A stretch of 44,135 bases of DNA from Blastopirellula marina (GCA_020721965.1 DYLS01000014.1:1-44135); one strand, 5' to 3'; positions 8,728 to 18,042 are shown, counted from the stretch's first letter. Notes: a model not told the origin generated them from the letters alone. Made by a program: numbers and translations.

Positions 8728-9096
8728 ATGATTCAAATGCAGACGAAGCTGGACGTAGCAGATAATAGCGGTGTACGCGAGTTGATGTGCATCAAGGTTC
8801 TCGGCGGTAGCCGAAAGCGCTACGCTGGCCTGGGTGACATTGTGGTCTGTAGCGTTAAGGGAACGATCGCTGGCAGCAGCTTCAAAAAAGGCGCCGTGGT
8901 GCGTGCTGTGATCGTGCGTACGCGGAAGGCGAAGCGCCGTTCGGATGGCAGCTATGTACGCTTCGATAGCAATGCGGCTGTAATCGTAGACAATGACGGA
9001 AACCCACGCGGGACGCGGATCTTTGGAGCGGTGGCACGCGAACTGCGGGATCGGAACTTCATGAAAATCGTCAGCCTCGCAAACGAGGTGGTCTGA
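8728..9096 (+). CDS. rplN: 50S ribosomal protein L14
   Basis: 122 residues. L14 forms part of the subunit interface (bridges B5 and B8). [28 protein letters not shown] at the start, the [15 protein letters not shown] segment, and [27 protein letters not shown] at the end match the family throughout. Its TGA stop overlaps the ATG of rplX by one base (position 9096), implying coupled translation. Confidence 0.97.
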   Translation: MIQMQTKLDVADNSGVRELMCIKVLGGSRKRYAGLGDIVVCSVKGTIAGSSFKKGAVVRAVIVRTRKAKRRSDGSYVRFDSNAAVIVDNDGNPRGTRIFGAVARELRDRNFMKIVSLANEVV

Positions 9097-9446
9097 TGCA
9101 GGTACGTATCAACGACATGGTAGAGGTGTTGGCCGGCGAGGACCGCGGCGTTCGCGGGCGGGTGTTGTCCGTGGATCGCACGGTTGGGAAAGTCGTGGTC
9201 GAGTCGGTCAACGTGGTCGTGAAACACATGCGGCCGACACGGCAGGCAAAGCAGGGGGGGCGGCTCTCGCGCGAAATGCCCATCGACATTTCGAATGTGG
9301 CGTTGGTTTGCCCAGCCTGCGGTGCGCGAACACGGTGCGGTGCACGTTATTTGGATGACGGCACCAAAGTCCGGTTCTGCAAGAAGTGCAATGCCAATAT
9401 CGGTCCGATCGCGCCGGCTCGCGCTCGTTATGCCAAGAAATCCTGA
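9096..9446 (+). CDS. rplX: 50S ribosomal protein L24, zinc-ribbon form
   Basis: 116 residues. L24 is an early assembly protein of the 50S. The KOW domain is at the N-terminus (VEVLAGEDRGVRGRVLSV). The C-terminal part carries C72-x2-C75 and C95-x2-C98, a zinc-binding pair as I recall from Thermus L24; most Proteobacteria have replaced these cysteines. It starts inside the rplN stop codon and is followed 14 bases after its end by rplE. Confidence 0.95.
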   Translation: MQVRINDMVEVLAGEDRGVRGRVLSVDRTVGKVVVESVNVVVKHMRPTRQAKQGGRLSREMPIDISNVALVCPACGARTRCGARYLDDGTKVRFCKKCNANIGPIAPARARYAKKS

Positions 9447-9460
9447 AGGCGAGTGCAAAG

Positions 9461-10006
9461 ATGGAACCTCGACTGCTGGAAAAATATCGTAGGGAAATCA
9501 TACCCGAACTTCAAAAGAAGTTAGGGCGCACGAATATCCTCTCCCTCCCACGCCTAAAAAAAATCGTGATCAATATGGGAGTAGGCGAGGCTATCACGGA
9601 AAAAAAGTATCTGGACGAGGCCTTAGATGCTCTGACATTGATTGCTGGGCAAAAGGCCGTGGTTACTCGGGGAAAAAAATCCATTGCTGGGTTCAAGCTC
9701 CGGGAAGGCATGCCGATCGGATGCAAGGTCACCTTGCGCGGCAAACGGATGTTTGAGTTTCTCGATCGCCTGATTTCGATTGCTTTGCCCCGCGTTCGAG
9801 ATTTCCGTGGGCTGAATCCTGACGCGTTCGACGGTCGGGGAAATTACAGTTTAGGCCTAACGGAGCAAATGGTATTCCCCGAACTGAATCCCGACAAATA
9901 TTCCCGCAGTCAAGGCATGAATGTTTGTCTCGTCTTTCAGTCTCGCAGTGATGACGAGTCGCGTGAATGCCTTCGTATGTTAGGAATGCCATTCCGGACA
10001 GAGTAG
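9461..10006 (+). CDS. rplE: 50S ribosomal protein L5
   Basis: 181 residues. L5 binds 5S rRNA and contacts the P-site tRNA. Start ATG 9461 (MEPRLLEKYRREI) fits the family; an upstream in-frame ATG at 9386 lies inside rplX and gives unrelated sequence. Hallmarks: INMGVGEA, GQKAVVTRGKKSIAGFKLREGMPIGCKVTLRG, FDGRGNYSLGLTEQMVFPEL. Confidence 0.96.
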   Translation: MEPRLLEKYRREIIPELQKKLGRTNILSLPRLKKIVINMGVGEAITEKKYLDEALDALTLIAGQKAVVTRGKKSIAGFKLREGMPIGCKVTLRGKRMFEFLDRLISIALPRVRDFRGLNPDAFDGRGNYSLGLTEQMVFPELNPDKYSRSQGMNVCLVFQSRSDDESRECLRMLGMPFRTE

Positions 10007-10059
10007 AAACTTCGCGCGTATATTGGCGTCTTTAGGAATCGACTTCAAGGAATCCGTTC

Positions 10060-10245
10060 ATGGCGAGTAAATCCAAGATCGCAAAGTCTTCGCGACCACC
10101 CAAGTTTTCTACACGCCACCGGAATCGGTGTCGCATTTGTGGCCGCCCGCGGTCCGTGTACCGAAAGTTCGGCCTGTGTCGCATTTGTTTGAGGAAGTTG
10201 GCTGACCAAGGTTTAATTCCAGGGCTTGTCAAGGCGAGCTGGTAG
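10060..10245 (+). CDS. rpsN: 30S ribosomal protein S14, zinc type
   Basis: 61 residues, the short form of S14 with an intact zinc site C24-x2-C27 and C40-x2-C43. It ends [11 protein letters not shown] as usual for this class. The long zinc-free paralogue is not in this window, so growth under low zinc may depend on a copy elsewhere. It sits between rplE and rpsH in the spc operon order. Confidence 0.96.
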   Translation: MASKSKIAKSSRPPKFSTRHRNRCRICGRPRSVYRKFGLCRICLRKLADQGLIPGLVKASW

Positions 10246-10262
10246 AGGGTGAAACAGCTACC

Positions 10263-10658
10263 ATGATGACCGATCCCATCGCCGATATGTTGACTCGTAT
10301 TCGCAACGCCATCCGCGTCGAACGGCCGCAGGTTGTCGTGCCTAGTTCCAGGCTCAAGCGGGCTCTGGCAGACGTTCTCAAACGCGAGGGCTATATTTGG
10401 GACTGGGAGGAGGTTCCCGACACACCCCGTGCCATGCTTCAAATCCATTTAAAATATGGGCCAAATGGCGAACAAGTGATCCGTCATATTCGGCGCATCA
10501 GCAAGCCCGGCCGGCGTATTTATAGAAAAGCCGATGAATTGAAGCCGGTGCTGAATGGCTTGGGGATTTCCGTGGTTAGCACCAGTCGGGGTGTGGTCAG
10601 CGATCGCGAAGCTCGCCAAAGAAATGTTGGCGGCGAAGTGTTGTGCGAGGTTTGGTGA
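10263..10658 (+). CDS. rpsH: 30S ribosomal protein S8
   Basis: 131 residues. S8 binds the central domain of 16S rRNA and in E. coli is the repressor of the spc operon. MTDPIADMLTRIRNA at the start, LKREGYIWDWEE, RRISKPGRRIYRKADE and the C-terminal GLGISVVSTSRGVVSDREARQRNVGGEVLCEVW match the family. Tandem ATG codons at 10263 and 10266 are both possible starts. Confidence 0.96.
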   Translation: MMTDPIADMLTRIRNAIRVERPQVVVPSSRLKRALADVLKREGYIWDWEEVPDTPRAMLQIHLKYGPNGEQVIRHIRRISKPGRRIYRKADELKPVLNGLGISVVSTSRGVVSDREARQRNVGGEVLCEVW

Positions 10659-10749
10659 GAGGGAGTTTTGTCTAAATTCGTTCTTTCGTCCTCACACACG
10701 AAGGCAGAACGAATTGTAGATGCGTATCCGGTTACGAGAGAGCACGGCG

Positions 10750-11295
10750 ATGTCGCGTATTGGAAAAAAACCAATCCTCGTTCCCGACGGGGTGAAAGTG
10801 TCGTTGGAACAACGGTCGGTCATCGTAGAAGGCCCGAATGGCCGCCTGGTGCAGCAGTTGCGACCGGAGATCGAGGTAGGACTGTCCGAGGGCGGGAAGC
10901 GGGTCTGCGTTCAACGGCGGGACGACTCCCGAGCGGCGCGGTCGCTTCACGGCCTCACCCGCGCTCTGATCCAAAACATGGTGATCGGTGCCGCCCAGGG
11001 GTATGAACGACGACTCGAGATTGTCGGCGTTGGTTACCTCGCTGCCGTTCAAGGAACGGTCCTGCAACTCCGCGTCGGTTACGCCAACGAATTGCAGGTT
11101 CCTATACCGCCTGGTCTCAAGGTAACTTGCCCAGACCAACAACATGTTGTGATCCAAGGGGCGGACAAGCAATTGGTAACTAATTTCGCGGCGTCGGTTC
11201 GTGCGTTACGCAAACCCGAACCGTATAAGGGCAAAGGCATCCGTTATCAGGGCGAGCAGGTCCGCCACAAGGAAGGCAAGGTCTCGGCCAAATAA
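10750..11295 (+). CDS. rplF: 50S ribosomal protein L6
   Basis: 181 residues. L6 lies near the factor-binding site of the 50S and has two similar domains. I chose ATG 10750 (MSRIGKKPILVPDGVKV), the family start; the ATG at 10720 adds ten unrelated residues. The C-terminal signature PEPYKGKGIRYQGEQVRHKEGK is present. Confidence 0.96.
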   Translation: MSRIGKKPILVPDGVKVSLEQRSVIVEGPNGRLVQQLRPEIEVGLSEGGKRVCVQRRDDSRAARSLHGLTRALIQNMVIGAAQGYERRLEIVGVGYLAAVQGTVLQLRVGYANELQVPIPPGLKVTCPDQQHVVIQGADKQLVTNFAASVRALRKPEPYKGKGIRYQGEQVRHKEGKVSAK

Positions 11296-11434
11296 TTTCC
11301 ATTCAGCATTGTTTTGGGGCTATGGAGTCAATGGATGAATTGCCTGCTGGCTGTTTAGAGAGACAATCGTGTAAATATCGGAATTACAAATATACGAGTG
11401 CAAGATTAAAAGCCGCTTTTAAGAGACGATTACC

Positions 11435-11929
11435 GTGAGCCAGTTGAAAAGACTTCGAGTTCAACGACGTCGCCGCTGCTTCCGCGTGCGAAACACCATT
11501 CGTCGGGTCAGCACTCGGCCGCGTTTGTGTGTCTTCCGTAGCAATAAGCACATCGGGGCCCAGATCATCGACGACGCACAGGGGAAGACGTTGGTTTCCG
11601 CATCGACCCGAGAGAAGGAGATTCGAGAAGCGATCTCCGGTTATGGAGGCAACGTCAAAGCGGCGGAATTCGTGGGAAGGCGGGTTGCGGAACGTGCGTT
11701 GGAGGCCGGTATTAAGGTGGCAGCCTTCGACCGCGGTCCCTACCGATATCACGGCCGTGTGGCTGCGTTGGCCGATGCGGCACGCGATGCTGGACTTGAT
11801 CTTGGAGCCAAGAAAGAGCCTGATGCCAAGGCACCCAAGGGCGCGGCCGATAACAAGGCGAAAAAGCCGGGTAAGGGCGCTCAAGGTGAAAAGAGCAAAA
11901 AGAGCGCAGAAAAGACGGCTAATAAATAG
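11435..11929 (+). CDS. rplR: 50S ribosomal protein L18 with Lys/Ala-rich tail
   Basis: 164 residues, against about 115-125 in most bacteria. L18 binds 5S rRNA with L5. The core, residues 1 to about 122, has [54 protein letters not shown] and the terminal [19 protein letters not shown]. From about residue 123 a tail follows that is almost entirely Lys, Ala, Gly, Asp and Glu, resembling a disordered basic RNA-contacting extension. Start codon is GTG 11435. Confidence 0.94.
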   Translation: MSQLKRLRVQRRRRCFRVRNTIRRVSTRPRLCVFRSNKHIGAQIIDDAQGKTLVSASTREKEIREAISGYGGNVKAAEFVGRRVAERALEAGIKVAAFDRGPYRYHGRVAALADAARDAGLDLGAKKEPDAKAPKGAADNKAKKPGKGAQGEKSKKSAEKTANK

Positions 11930-12003
11930 CGAATACTTTATCACAGAGTAAGTCACACGATTGGAAACTTCTCAAACCCGACGAACCGAATTGAGCAAGT
12001 AAT

Positions 12004-12498
12004 ATGGCTACGGACAATATAGAATCGGTGCGGGGCGAGTTAATCGACAAAGTAATCAAGATTCGCCGCTGTGCCGCTGTGGTGAAAGGTGGTCGGCGTT
12101 TTAGTTTCACCGCCATGGTGGTGGTTGGCGATGGGAATGGTCGTGTCGGTTGGGGCTATGGAAAAGCCAACGAGGTGCCGCCCGCCGTCAGTAAAGCGGT
12201 AAAGGATGGAACCCGCCGTATGTCGCCGATCCACTTGGTTGACGGCACTGTTCCCCACCTGGTGAAAGGGCGGTATGGAGCGGCCGAAGTTGTGCTCGTC
12301 CCGGCCGGTCCTGGAACGGGAGTCATTGCTGGTGCCGCGGTCCGTGCCGTGTGCGAGGCCGCTGGAATCAAGAATATCTTGACGAAATCCTTCGGAAATA
12401 CAAACCCTATCAACCTCGTCAAGGCCACGATGGATGCGCTCCAGCAACTGCGGCCGCGTGGCGAAGTTGAACGCTTAAGGGGAGTTTCGCTGTCATGA
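12004..12498 (+). CDS. rpsE: 30S ribosomal protein S5
   Basis: 164 residues. S5 lies near the decoding centre and mRNA entry. The N-terminal double-stranded-RNA-binding-like domain contains [20 protein letters not shown] and [14 protein letters not shown]; the C-terminal domain has [35 protein letters not shown]. Its stop codon overlaps the rplO start (ATGA at 12495-12498). No rpmD (L30) lies between them. Confidence 0.96.
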   Translation: MATDNIESVRGELIDKVIKIRRCAAVVKGGRRFSFTAMVVVGDGNGRVGWGYGKANEVPPAVSKAVKDGTRRMSPIHLVDGTVPHLVKGRYGAAEVVLVPAGPGTGVIAGAAVRAVCEAAGIKNILTKSFGNTNPINLVKATMDALQQLRPRGEVERLRGVSLS

Positions 12499-12989
12499 AC
12501 TTGAACGACGTGAATCGGGGCATTGTACCGCACAAAAAGCGTAAACGCATCGGTCGTGGACCAGGCTCCGGTCATGGAAAGACTGCGGGCCGCGGCCACA
12601 AAGGCGCAAGATCTCGCAGTGGGTGGAAGGCAAAATTGGGATTCGAGGGTGGCCAAATCCCGCTTATTCGCCGCATTCCCAAGCGAGGATTCAACAACAA
12701 GCGGTTCGCCACGCAAGTCGCCGCAATCAACGTCGGCGTGTTGGACCAAGAGTTCTCCCCGGGAGAAGAGGTCACTCCCGAGGTTCTCCGGTCGCGCGGA
12801 CTGCTCAAAGGGGCGTTCCAAGAGTTGAAGATTCTCGGCGATGGCGAGGTCTCCAAAAATCTGCGAATCTCGGCCCACCGCTTCAGCCGCCAGGCGAGAG
12901 AAAAAATCGAAAAAGCCGGTGGGCAGGTGGTTATACTTCCAGGCCATGCCACCGTTGCGCAAGATAGCAAGACGGATGCTAAGCATTGA
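12495..12989 (+). CDS. rplO: 50S ribosomal protein L15
   Basis: 164 residues. L15 is a late assembly protein of the 50S. The glycine- and basic-rich N-terminus ([24 protein letters not shown]) is characteristic, followed by [17 protein letters not shown]. The C-terminal domain contains [33 protein letters not shown]. It overlaps rpsE by four bases and precedes secY by 62 bases, the standard order. Confidence 0.96.
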   Translation: MNLNDVNRGIVPHKKRKRIGRGPGSGHGKTAGRGHKGARSRSGWKAKLGFEGGQIPLIRRIPKRGFNNKRFATQVAAINVGVLDQEFSPGEEVTPEVLRSRGLLKGAFQELKILGDGEVSKNLRISAHRFSRQAREKIEKAGGQVVILPGHATVAQDSKTDAKH

Positions 12990-13051
12990 GGCCTTAGTCC
13001 GGTTATACCGCGTTCCACCATTGGCGGCGTACCGGCAGAGGATCCAGGATT

Positions 13052-14416
13052 ATGCTCGAAAGACTCCGCGTCATTTTCAGCATCAAAGAGCTGCGGACGA
13101 AAATCCTGCTCACGCTCGTGTTGTTGGCGATCTATCGAGTCGGAGAACAGATTCCGGTTCCCGGTATCGATACTGCAAAGATGAGCGCGGTTTTCGGGCA
13201 ACAGGCCGCGGGCGGTCTCCGCGATCTCCTCGATCAGGTGACGGTTTTTGCTGCCAGCCGACTGGATCAGGCAACGATATTCGGGTTGGGTATCATGCCT
13301 TATATCTCGGCCTCGATTATCTTTCAACTATTAGGCACCGTATATCCGCCCTTGGAAAAGCTTCAAAAGGAGGGACCGGCAGGGTACAAGAAAATCAATG
13401 AATACACGCGATATGCAACCGTTGCGATATGTTTGGTTCAAAGTTATGTGTACGTTGCCATGCTCGTAGGCCGTGGGCTAGTGCGACCGGAATATATGCA
13501 TGCCGATGGTGAAAGCGTTTATACATCCTGGATCATCATGGCCGTTTTAACAATGACGGCCGGAACGACGTTCCTGATGTGGCTTGGCGAGCAGATCGAT
13601 GAGTATGGCATCGGCAACGGCATCAGCCTGCTGATCATGGCGAGCATCCTTGCTCGAATGTTTCCGTCCTTGTACCAGGAACTTCGGCCCGTTTTCGACC
13701 AGGGTTTGGAGTTGAGTGGCAGCGGCGGAAATATCGGCGCGGACACCCTCTTGGTGCTATTGTGTTTGTTCGTTGCCGTCGTGGGTGGTGTCATCTTTAT
13801 TACCCGGGGGCAGCGGCGTATCCTGACGCAAAGCGCCAAACACGTGCGTGGAAGACGCGTCTACGGTGGAGCCCGCGATTATCTTCCCCTCCTGGTGAAC
13901 CAAGCCGGTGTTATGCCGATTATCTTCGCCAGCAGTCTTTTGCTGTTTCCGCTGGCGCTGTTTCAATCATTGGCTAACATGTATCCCCAATCGACGGTGC
14001 TAACAGCGTTGGCCGACGTCTTTCACCGCGGCGATGGGTTTTGGTACAACGCCCTGTACATTGGACTGATTTACTTCTTCTGCTATTTCTGGACGGCCAT
14101 CACATTCAACCCCAAGGACATCGCGGAGCGATTGAAGGACAACGGGAGCATCATTATGGGGCATCGTCCAGGGCGCCGCACTGCGGAGTATTTGGAACGC
14201 GTGATGGTGCGGATCACATTCGTGGGAGCGGGGTTTCTTGCAGCGGTGGCGATTATCCCGACCATTGTGGCCGACTGGATGGGGGTTAATTATCAAATTG
14301 CACAGTTTTATGGTGGTACAAGCTTGCTCATCGCCGTAAGCGTTGCGTTCGATCTCGTGCAAAAGATCGATAGCCATATCGTGATGAGGAACTACAAAGG
14401 CCTATTGGAAAGTTGA
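13052..14416 (+). CDS. secY: Preprotein translocase subunit SecY
   Basis: 454 residues with ten predicted membrane helices; the pore-forming subunit of the Sec translocon. The first helix and plug region run IYRVGEQIPVPGIDTAKM to GLGIMPYISASIIFQLL. The cytoplasmic loop EGPAGYKKINEYTRYATV, the WLGEQIDEYGIGNGISLLIMASI segment, and FNPKDIAERLKDNG near the end are strong family marks. It sits in its usual place between rplO and adk. SecE and SecG are not encoded in the window. Confidence 0.96.
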   Translation: MLERLRVIFSIKELRTKILLTLVLLAIYRVGEQIPVPGIDTAKMSAVFGQQAAGGLRDLLDQVTVFAASRLDQATIFGLGIMPYISASIIFQLLGTVYPPLEKLQKEGPAGYKKINEYTRYATVAICLVQSYVYVAMLVGRGLVRPEYMHADGESVYTSWIIMAVLTMTAGTTFLMWLGEQIDEYGIGNGISLLIMASILARMFPSLYQELRPVFDQGLELSGSGGNIGADTLLVLLCLFVAVVGGVIFITRGQRRILTQSAKHVRGRRVYGGARDYLPLLVNQAGVMPIIFASSLLLFPLALFQSLANMYPQSTVLTALADVFHRGDGFWYNALYIGLIYFFCYFWTAITFNPKDIAERLKDNGSIIMGHRPGRRTAEYLERVMVRITFVGAGFLAAVAIIPTIVADWMGVNYQIAQFYGGTSLLIAVSVAFDLVQKIDSHIVMRNYKGLLES

Positions 14417-14569
14417 ATAGGGTCTCGAAATTCGTTTTTTTTGTGGTCGAGCCTCTGTAATGCCATTCATCATTGGCAATAAAAGCATCAAAATCATTGT
14501 CCACTGAAGTTGGCCTGAAGTTGGACATGATCAGATTGGACGAGCACGAGTGCAGGGGATCGTGAAGAG

Positions 14570-14600
14570 GCATCGCTTCCATGCCACGTGCGATGCTTTT
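14570..14600 (+). terminator. Weak hairpin plus T-run between secY and adk
   Basis: GCATCGC (14570-14576) pairs with GCGATGC (14590-14596) across a 13-base loop, followed by TTTT. It could attenuate transcription into adk, but the loop is long and the T-run short. It lies in a 251-base gap. Confidence 0.25.
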
Positions 14601-14667
14601 CCGCGTTGAATCAAGCAAGTATTTGCGTTGCGGGATAGAGCCGGGGTTTAAGGGAGAGGGGAGTCTC

Positions 14668-15231
14668 ATGCGGCTCGTTTTTATTGGCCCACCAGGTGCG
14701 GGAAAAGGCACGCAAGCTGCCAAGATTGTCGACCGCTATGGAATTGCGCATCTGTCAACGGGAGATATGCTTCGTGCCGCCCGTGATGCCAAGACCCCCG
14801 TCGGTTTGAAGGCCGATGCATTCATGTCCAAGGGGGAGCTAGTTCCGGACGAGGTCATCATCGAGATCATTCGCGATCGGCTACAGTCTCCTGATTGCCG
14901 GGCCGGATACTTATTGGATGGCTTTCCCAGAACGCTCGGCCAGGCGGAGACTTTGGATGCCATGCTGACCGCGGCCGGGACTCCGCTGGATGTCGTTCTC
15001 GAATTGCGAGTCCCAGAAGAGGAGCTCTTCGAAAGGCTTTCTCATCGTGGCCGCGCGGATGACAAGCCGGAGGTGATTCGACAGAGATTGGTAGCGTATC
15101 GCAACCAAACGGAACCGCTTTTGAAGTATTACCGGGACAAGCAGTTGCTTCGGTCCGTTGAAGGCGTCGGAACGATCGAACAAATCTTTGCCCGGCTGGT
15201 AAATGTGTTGGACTCGATCGTTCGTTCCTAA
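14668..15231 (+). CDS. adk: Adenylate kinase
   Basis: 187 residues; converts ATP and AMP to two ADP in the cytoplasm. Start ATG 14668 follows a purine-rich ribosome site (AGGGAGAGGGG at 14651-14661); the ATG at 14581 would add 29 unrelated residues. The P-loop GPPGAGKGT is at residues 7-15, the AMP site region contains HLSTGDMLRAA, and YLLDGFPRT is the usual motif. The LID is the short form (GRADDKPEVIRQRL) with no zinc-binding insert. It lies between secY and map as in many bacteria. Confidence 0.95.
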   Translation: MRLVFIGPPGAGKGTQAAKIVDRYGIAHLSTGDMLRAARDAKTPVGLKADAFMSKGELVPDEVIIEIIRDRLQSPDCRAGYLLDGFPRTLGQAETLDAMLTAAGTPLDVVLELRVPEEELFERLSHRGRADDKPEVIRQRLVAYRNQTEPLLKYYRDKQLLRSVEGVGTIEQIFARLVNVLDSIVRS

Positions 15232-15271
15232 ATCAAACGCTCCGTATTTTATTATTTAGGGAGCCAGACGA

Positions 15272-16078
15272 GTGGTTACGTTAAAAACCCGTGCAGAGAT
15301 ATTGAAGATGCGACGTGCCGGGTTTCTCGTCTGGAAGGCCCACCGTTTGGTTGAGTCGCTCATTCGACCGGGGATTACGACTCGGGAGCTTGACTCAGCC
15401 GTGGAGGAGTTCTTCGCATCGCAGGGCGCTGAAGCCCTGTTCAAAGGCGTGCCTGGCCGGATGCCGTATCCCGCAGTGACCTGCATATCCGTCAATGAAG
15501 AGGTTGTCCACGGTATTCCCGGGTCGCGTGTCATCCAAGAGGGTGACATCGTTAGCGTCGACACGGGATGCCGATTGGATGGTTGGTGTGGAGATGCCGC
15601 TGCCACGTATTCGGTTAGGGAGATCGAATCACGAAAAAAGAAATTGCTCGAGGTGACCAAGGCTGCTCTCGATTTGGCGATCGAGCTGCTTCCCAAACGG
15701 AAGTATTGGAGCGAGGTTGCCTCCGCGATGCAGCAACTGGTACAAGGAGAAGGATTCGCAGTCGTCGAGGCGTTTGTGGGACATGGCATCGGTCGCAAGA
15801 TGCATGAGGAGCCCCAGGTACCCAATTTCGTGAATGCTCATTTCGTGCAAAATGGAGACTTTCGACTGCAACCGGGGATCGTGTTGGCGATCGAGCCAAT
15901 GGTTAATATGGGGACAAAGCATGTCCGCCTGAAGAGGGACTTCTGGACGCAGGTCACCGCCGACGGCCAGCCTAGCGCACATTTCGAGCACACTGTGGCG
16001 CTGACCGAATCCGGGGTGTACGTGCTTACTGGTCCCCTTTGTGACATGGACAAAAATCTGGGGTTCGCGCCGGCCTGA
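15272..16078 (+). CDS. map: Methionine aminopeptidase, type I
   Basis: 268 residues; removes the initiator Met from nascent proteins. All catalytic and metal-binding residues are visible: His80 (substrate), and the metal ligands Asp97, Asp108, His171, Glu208 and Glu239. Start GTG 15272 follows GGGAG with 8-base spacing. The N-terminus is short, with no SH3-binding zinc extension as seen in some MAPs. It follows adk by 40 bases. infA, which often comes next, is absent. Confidence 0.96.
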   Translation: MVTLKTRAEILKMRRAGFLVWKAHRLVESLIRPGITTRELDSAVEEFFASQGAEALFKGVPGRMPYPAVTCISVNEEVVHGIPGSRVIQEGDIVSVDTGCRLDGWCGDAAATYSVREIESRKKKLLEVTKAALDLAIELLPKRKYWSEVASAMQQLVQGEGFAVVEAFVGHGIGRKMHEEPQVPNFVNAHFVQNGDFRLQPGIVLAIEPMVNMGTKHVRLKRDFWTQVTADGQPSAHFEHTVALTESGVYVLTGPLCDMDKNLGFAPA

Positions 16079-16098
16079 AAACATGAAAACAACGGCGC

Positions 16099-16133
16099 GG
16101 GAATAGTCGCGGCTCTGCTGTCGCGAGATTCCC
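16099..16133 (+). terminator. Strong hairpin after map
   Basis: GGGAAT (16099-16104) and TCGCG (16107-16111) pair with CGCGA (16122-16126) and ATTCCC (16128-16133), leaving a 10-base loop and a small internal bulge. No T-run follows, so it is a stable stem-loop that may end or protect the map transcript rather than a classic intrinsic terminator. A candidate promoter lies just downstream. Confidence 0.4.
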
Positions 16134-16174
16134 GGCCGCTGAAGAGGAAATAACGGAATTGCCTGGTGATCCCC

Positions 16175-16204
16175 TTGAGCGGCAGGGGTTAAGGCTCTTA
16201 TACT
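16175..16204 (+). promoter_or_regulatory. Candidate promoter for the alpha-operon part (rpmJ-rplQ)
   Basis: TTGAGC (16175-16180), 18-base spacer, TATACT (16199-16204). The -10 box matches five of six, the -35 box four of six. A start near 16211 leaves about 48 bases of leader before rpmJ. Together with the hairpin at 16099-16133 it would divide the cluster into two transcription units. Confidence 0.45.
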
Positions 16205-16258
16205 TAATGGTTTGCAGAAGCACTTATCGTGGGAGAAATGCCCCGCGGAGGGTTGATC

Positions 16259-16372
16259 ATGAAGGTTCGATCGAGTGTCAAGCGATTATGCAGTAGTTGC
16301 AAGGTGGTGCGCCGATCTGGTCGCGTTTACGTGATTTGCTCCAACCCACGCCACAAGCAGCGGCAAGGGTAA
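16259..16372 (+). CDS. rpmJ: 50S ribosomal protein L36, zinc type
   Basis: 37 residues, starting [17 protein letters not shown] and ending NPRHKQRQG. The zinc ligands C11, C14, C27 and H32 are all present. L36 is the smallest ribosomal protein and sits at the base of the L7/L12 region. It precedes rpsM as usual; the gene is too short to be picked up by length-limited gene finders. Confidence 0.93.
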   Translation: MKVRSSVKRLCSSCKVVRRSGRVYVICSNPRHKQRQG

Positions 16373-16443
16373 TTTCGGGTACTTTTTGTCTCTAACCCGA
16401 GGATTTTTGACTTCGTTAACCGGGTGCATGTTAGGGGTCGGAT

Positions 16444-16827
16444 ATGCCGCGTCTTCTGGGTGTCGATATTCCGAACAACAAGCCGACCGTGATTTCGCTG
16501 CGGTACCTGTATGGTATCGGACCGACGTTGGCCAAGGAATTGTGTGTCAAGGCGGGGATCGATCCGCGGGCACGGGCCGGGGATTTACGCGAGGACGAGC
16601 TTGCCCGGCTTGCCACGTTGCTCGATAAAGACTACGTCGTGGAAGGACAGTTGCGCCGCCAGATTGCCCAGAACGTTACCCGTCTAAAAGATATCAACTG
16701 CTACCGGGGAATCCGACACCGCCGAGGCCTTCCGGTGCGTGGCCAACGGACGCGAACGAATGCCCGTACGCGAAAAGGCCCGCGAAAGACGGTCGCCGGA
16801 AAGAAGGGCGTCAAGGATCTTCGCTGA
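16444..16827 (+). CDS. rpsM: 30S ribosomal protein S13
   Basis: 127 residues. S13 is in the 30S head and makes bridge B1 with the 50[14 protein letters not shown] at the start and SLRYLYGIG in the helix-two-turn-helix region are typical. The C-terminal tail [34 protein letters not shown], which approaches the P-site tRNA, is diagnostic. It lies between rpmJ and rpsK. Confidence 0.96.
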   Translation: MPRLLGVDIPNNKPTVISLRYLYGIGPTLAKELCVKAGIDPRARAGDLREDELARLATLLDKDYVVEGQLRRQIAQNVTRLKDINCYRGIRHRRGLPVRGQRTRTNARTRKGPRKTVAGKKGVKDLR

Positions 16828-16945
16828 AGTAGGTCCCCGAAATACCACCGCCCTTGGTACATGTCGGGGGCGAGACTCTCGAGAAGCTGGCAGGAGTTGG
16901 GAAACGGAATACGTTAGTTAAATTGCTTGCAGGAGAACTGAAGGC

Positions 16946-17332
16946 GTGGCCAAGGCAAGCGGTAAACGGAAGAAGATGCGTCGGCACGTTACGATGGGTA
17001 TCGTGCATATCAAGACTACATTCAACAATACCCTCGTTACGGTGACCGACGTCAAGGGTGAAACGCTGTGTTGGGCAAGTGCGGGAACGTGCGGATTCAA
17101 GGGGAGCCGCAAGAGTACGCCCTTCGCAGGCCAGATGGCCGCCCAGCAAGTTGCTGAGAAAGCCATCAAGATGGGTGTCAAGGAAGTGGATGTCAAGGTC
17201 AAGGGACCAGGTAGCGGACGTGAGAGTGCAATCACAGCATTGCAAACGGCCGGCCTGAGTATCAAGTCGATCGAAGACGTGACGCCGTTGCCCCACAATG
17301 GCTGCCGCCCGCGGAAGCGGCGGCGCGTCTGA
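16946..17332 (+). CDS. rpsK: 30S ribosomal protein S11
   Basis: 128 residues from GTG 16946. S11 lies on the 30S platform near the E site. Core marks are [50 protein letters not shown], and the C-terminal [23 protein letters not shown] lies 10 bases before the GTG. Confidence 0.96.
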   Translation: MAKASGKRKKMRRHVTMGIVHIKTTFNNTLVTVTDVKGETLCWASAGTCGFKGSRKSTPFAGQMAAQQVAEKAIKMGVKEVDVKVKGPGSGRESAITALQTAGLSIKSIEDVTPLPHNGCRPRKRRRV

Positions 17333-17415
17333 TTCGGTGATTTCGATCTTTGTGACCCGGTCTCGCTGGGTCGTCGCAATATTCAGTACCGCGTGGTTGA
17401 ACAGGATATCGCAGG

Positions 17416-18042
17416 ATGGGTCGTTTTACGGGACCGGTTTGCCGTCTGTGTCGTCGAGAAGGAACCAAGCTGTTCCTCAAAGGGACACGGTGTGATACGG
17501 ACAAGTGCGCGTTCGAGCGACATCGGGCCTCGCCGGGCATGCAGGGCGCCTTGCGCGGAAAGCCCACCGATTTCTCCCTACATCTTCGGGAAAAGCAGAA
17601 GGTCAAGCGATACTATGGGGTACTAGAGCGACAGTTCCGTCGCTACTTCGATATCGCCTCGCGATCGTCTATAAACACGGGCGAGGTACTCATGTCTTTG
17701 CTGGAGCGGCGTTTGGATAACGTTGTGTATCGATTGGGATTTGGCCGATCACGTTCCCAGGCTCGGCAACTGGTCCGCCACGGCCACATTCTGGTTAACG
17801 GAAAGCGCGTCGATATTCCCAGCTATCAAGTCCGACCCGGTGACGTTGTCTCCGTGAAAAATCGCGCAAAAAGTCTCCAGGCTGTTCAGGCCGCCCTCTC
17901 AGAACGTCAATCCGATGTCCCCGATTTTCTGAACTTGGTCCCCGGGGATGTTCCCGAAGGGCATGTCTTGCGCGATCCGACGTTAGACGATGTAGGCATC
18001 CCGGTACAACCCCAATTGATTATCGAATTCTGCTCCAGATAG
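17416..18042 (+). CDS. rpsD: 30S ribosomal protein S4, zinc (C+) form
   Basis: 208 residues. S4 starts 30S assembly and in E. coli represses the alpha operon. The N-terminus keeps four zinc cysteines (C9, C12, C26, C31), the C+ form. The S4 RNA-binding domain follows: LLERRLDNVVYRLGF, SRSQARQLVRHGHILVNGKRVDIPSYQV and PGDVVSV. It is placed between rpsK and rpoA, the standard order. Confidence 0.96.
   Translation: MGRFTGPVCRLCRREGTKLFLKGTRCDTDKCAFERHRASPGMQGALRGKPTDFSLHLREKQKVKRYYGVLERQFRRYFDIASRSSINTGEVLMSLLERRLDNVVYRLGFGRSRSQARQLVRHGHILVNGKRVDIPSYQVRPGDVVSVKNRAKSLQAVQAALSERQSDVPDFLNLVPGDVPEGHVLRDPTLDDVGIPVQPQLIIEFCSR

Noticed and set aside
16079-16258. Hidden infA gene
   Set aside because: Only 180 bases with a strong hairpin; infA needs about 215 bases and no S1-like sequence is visible.
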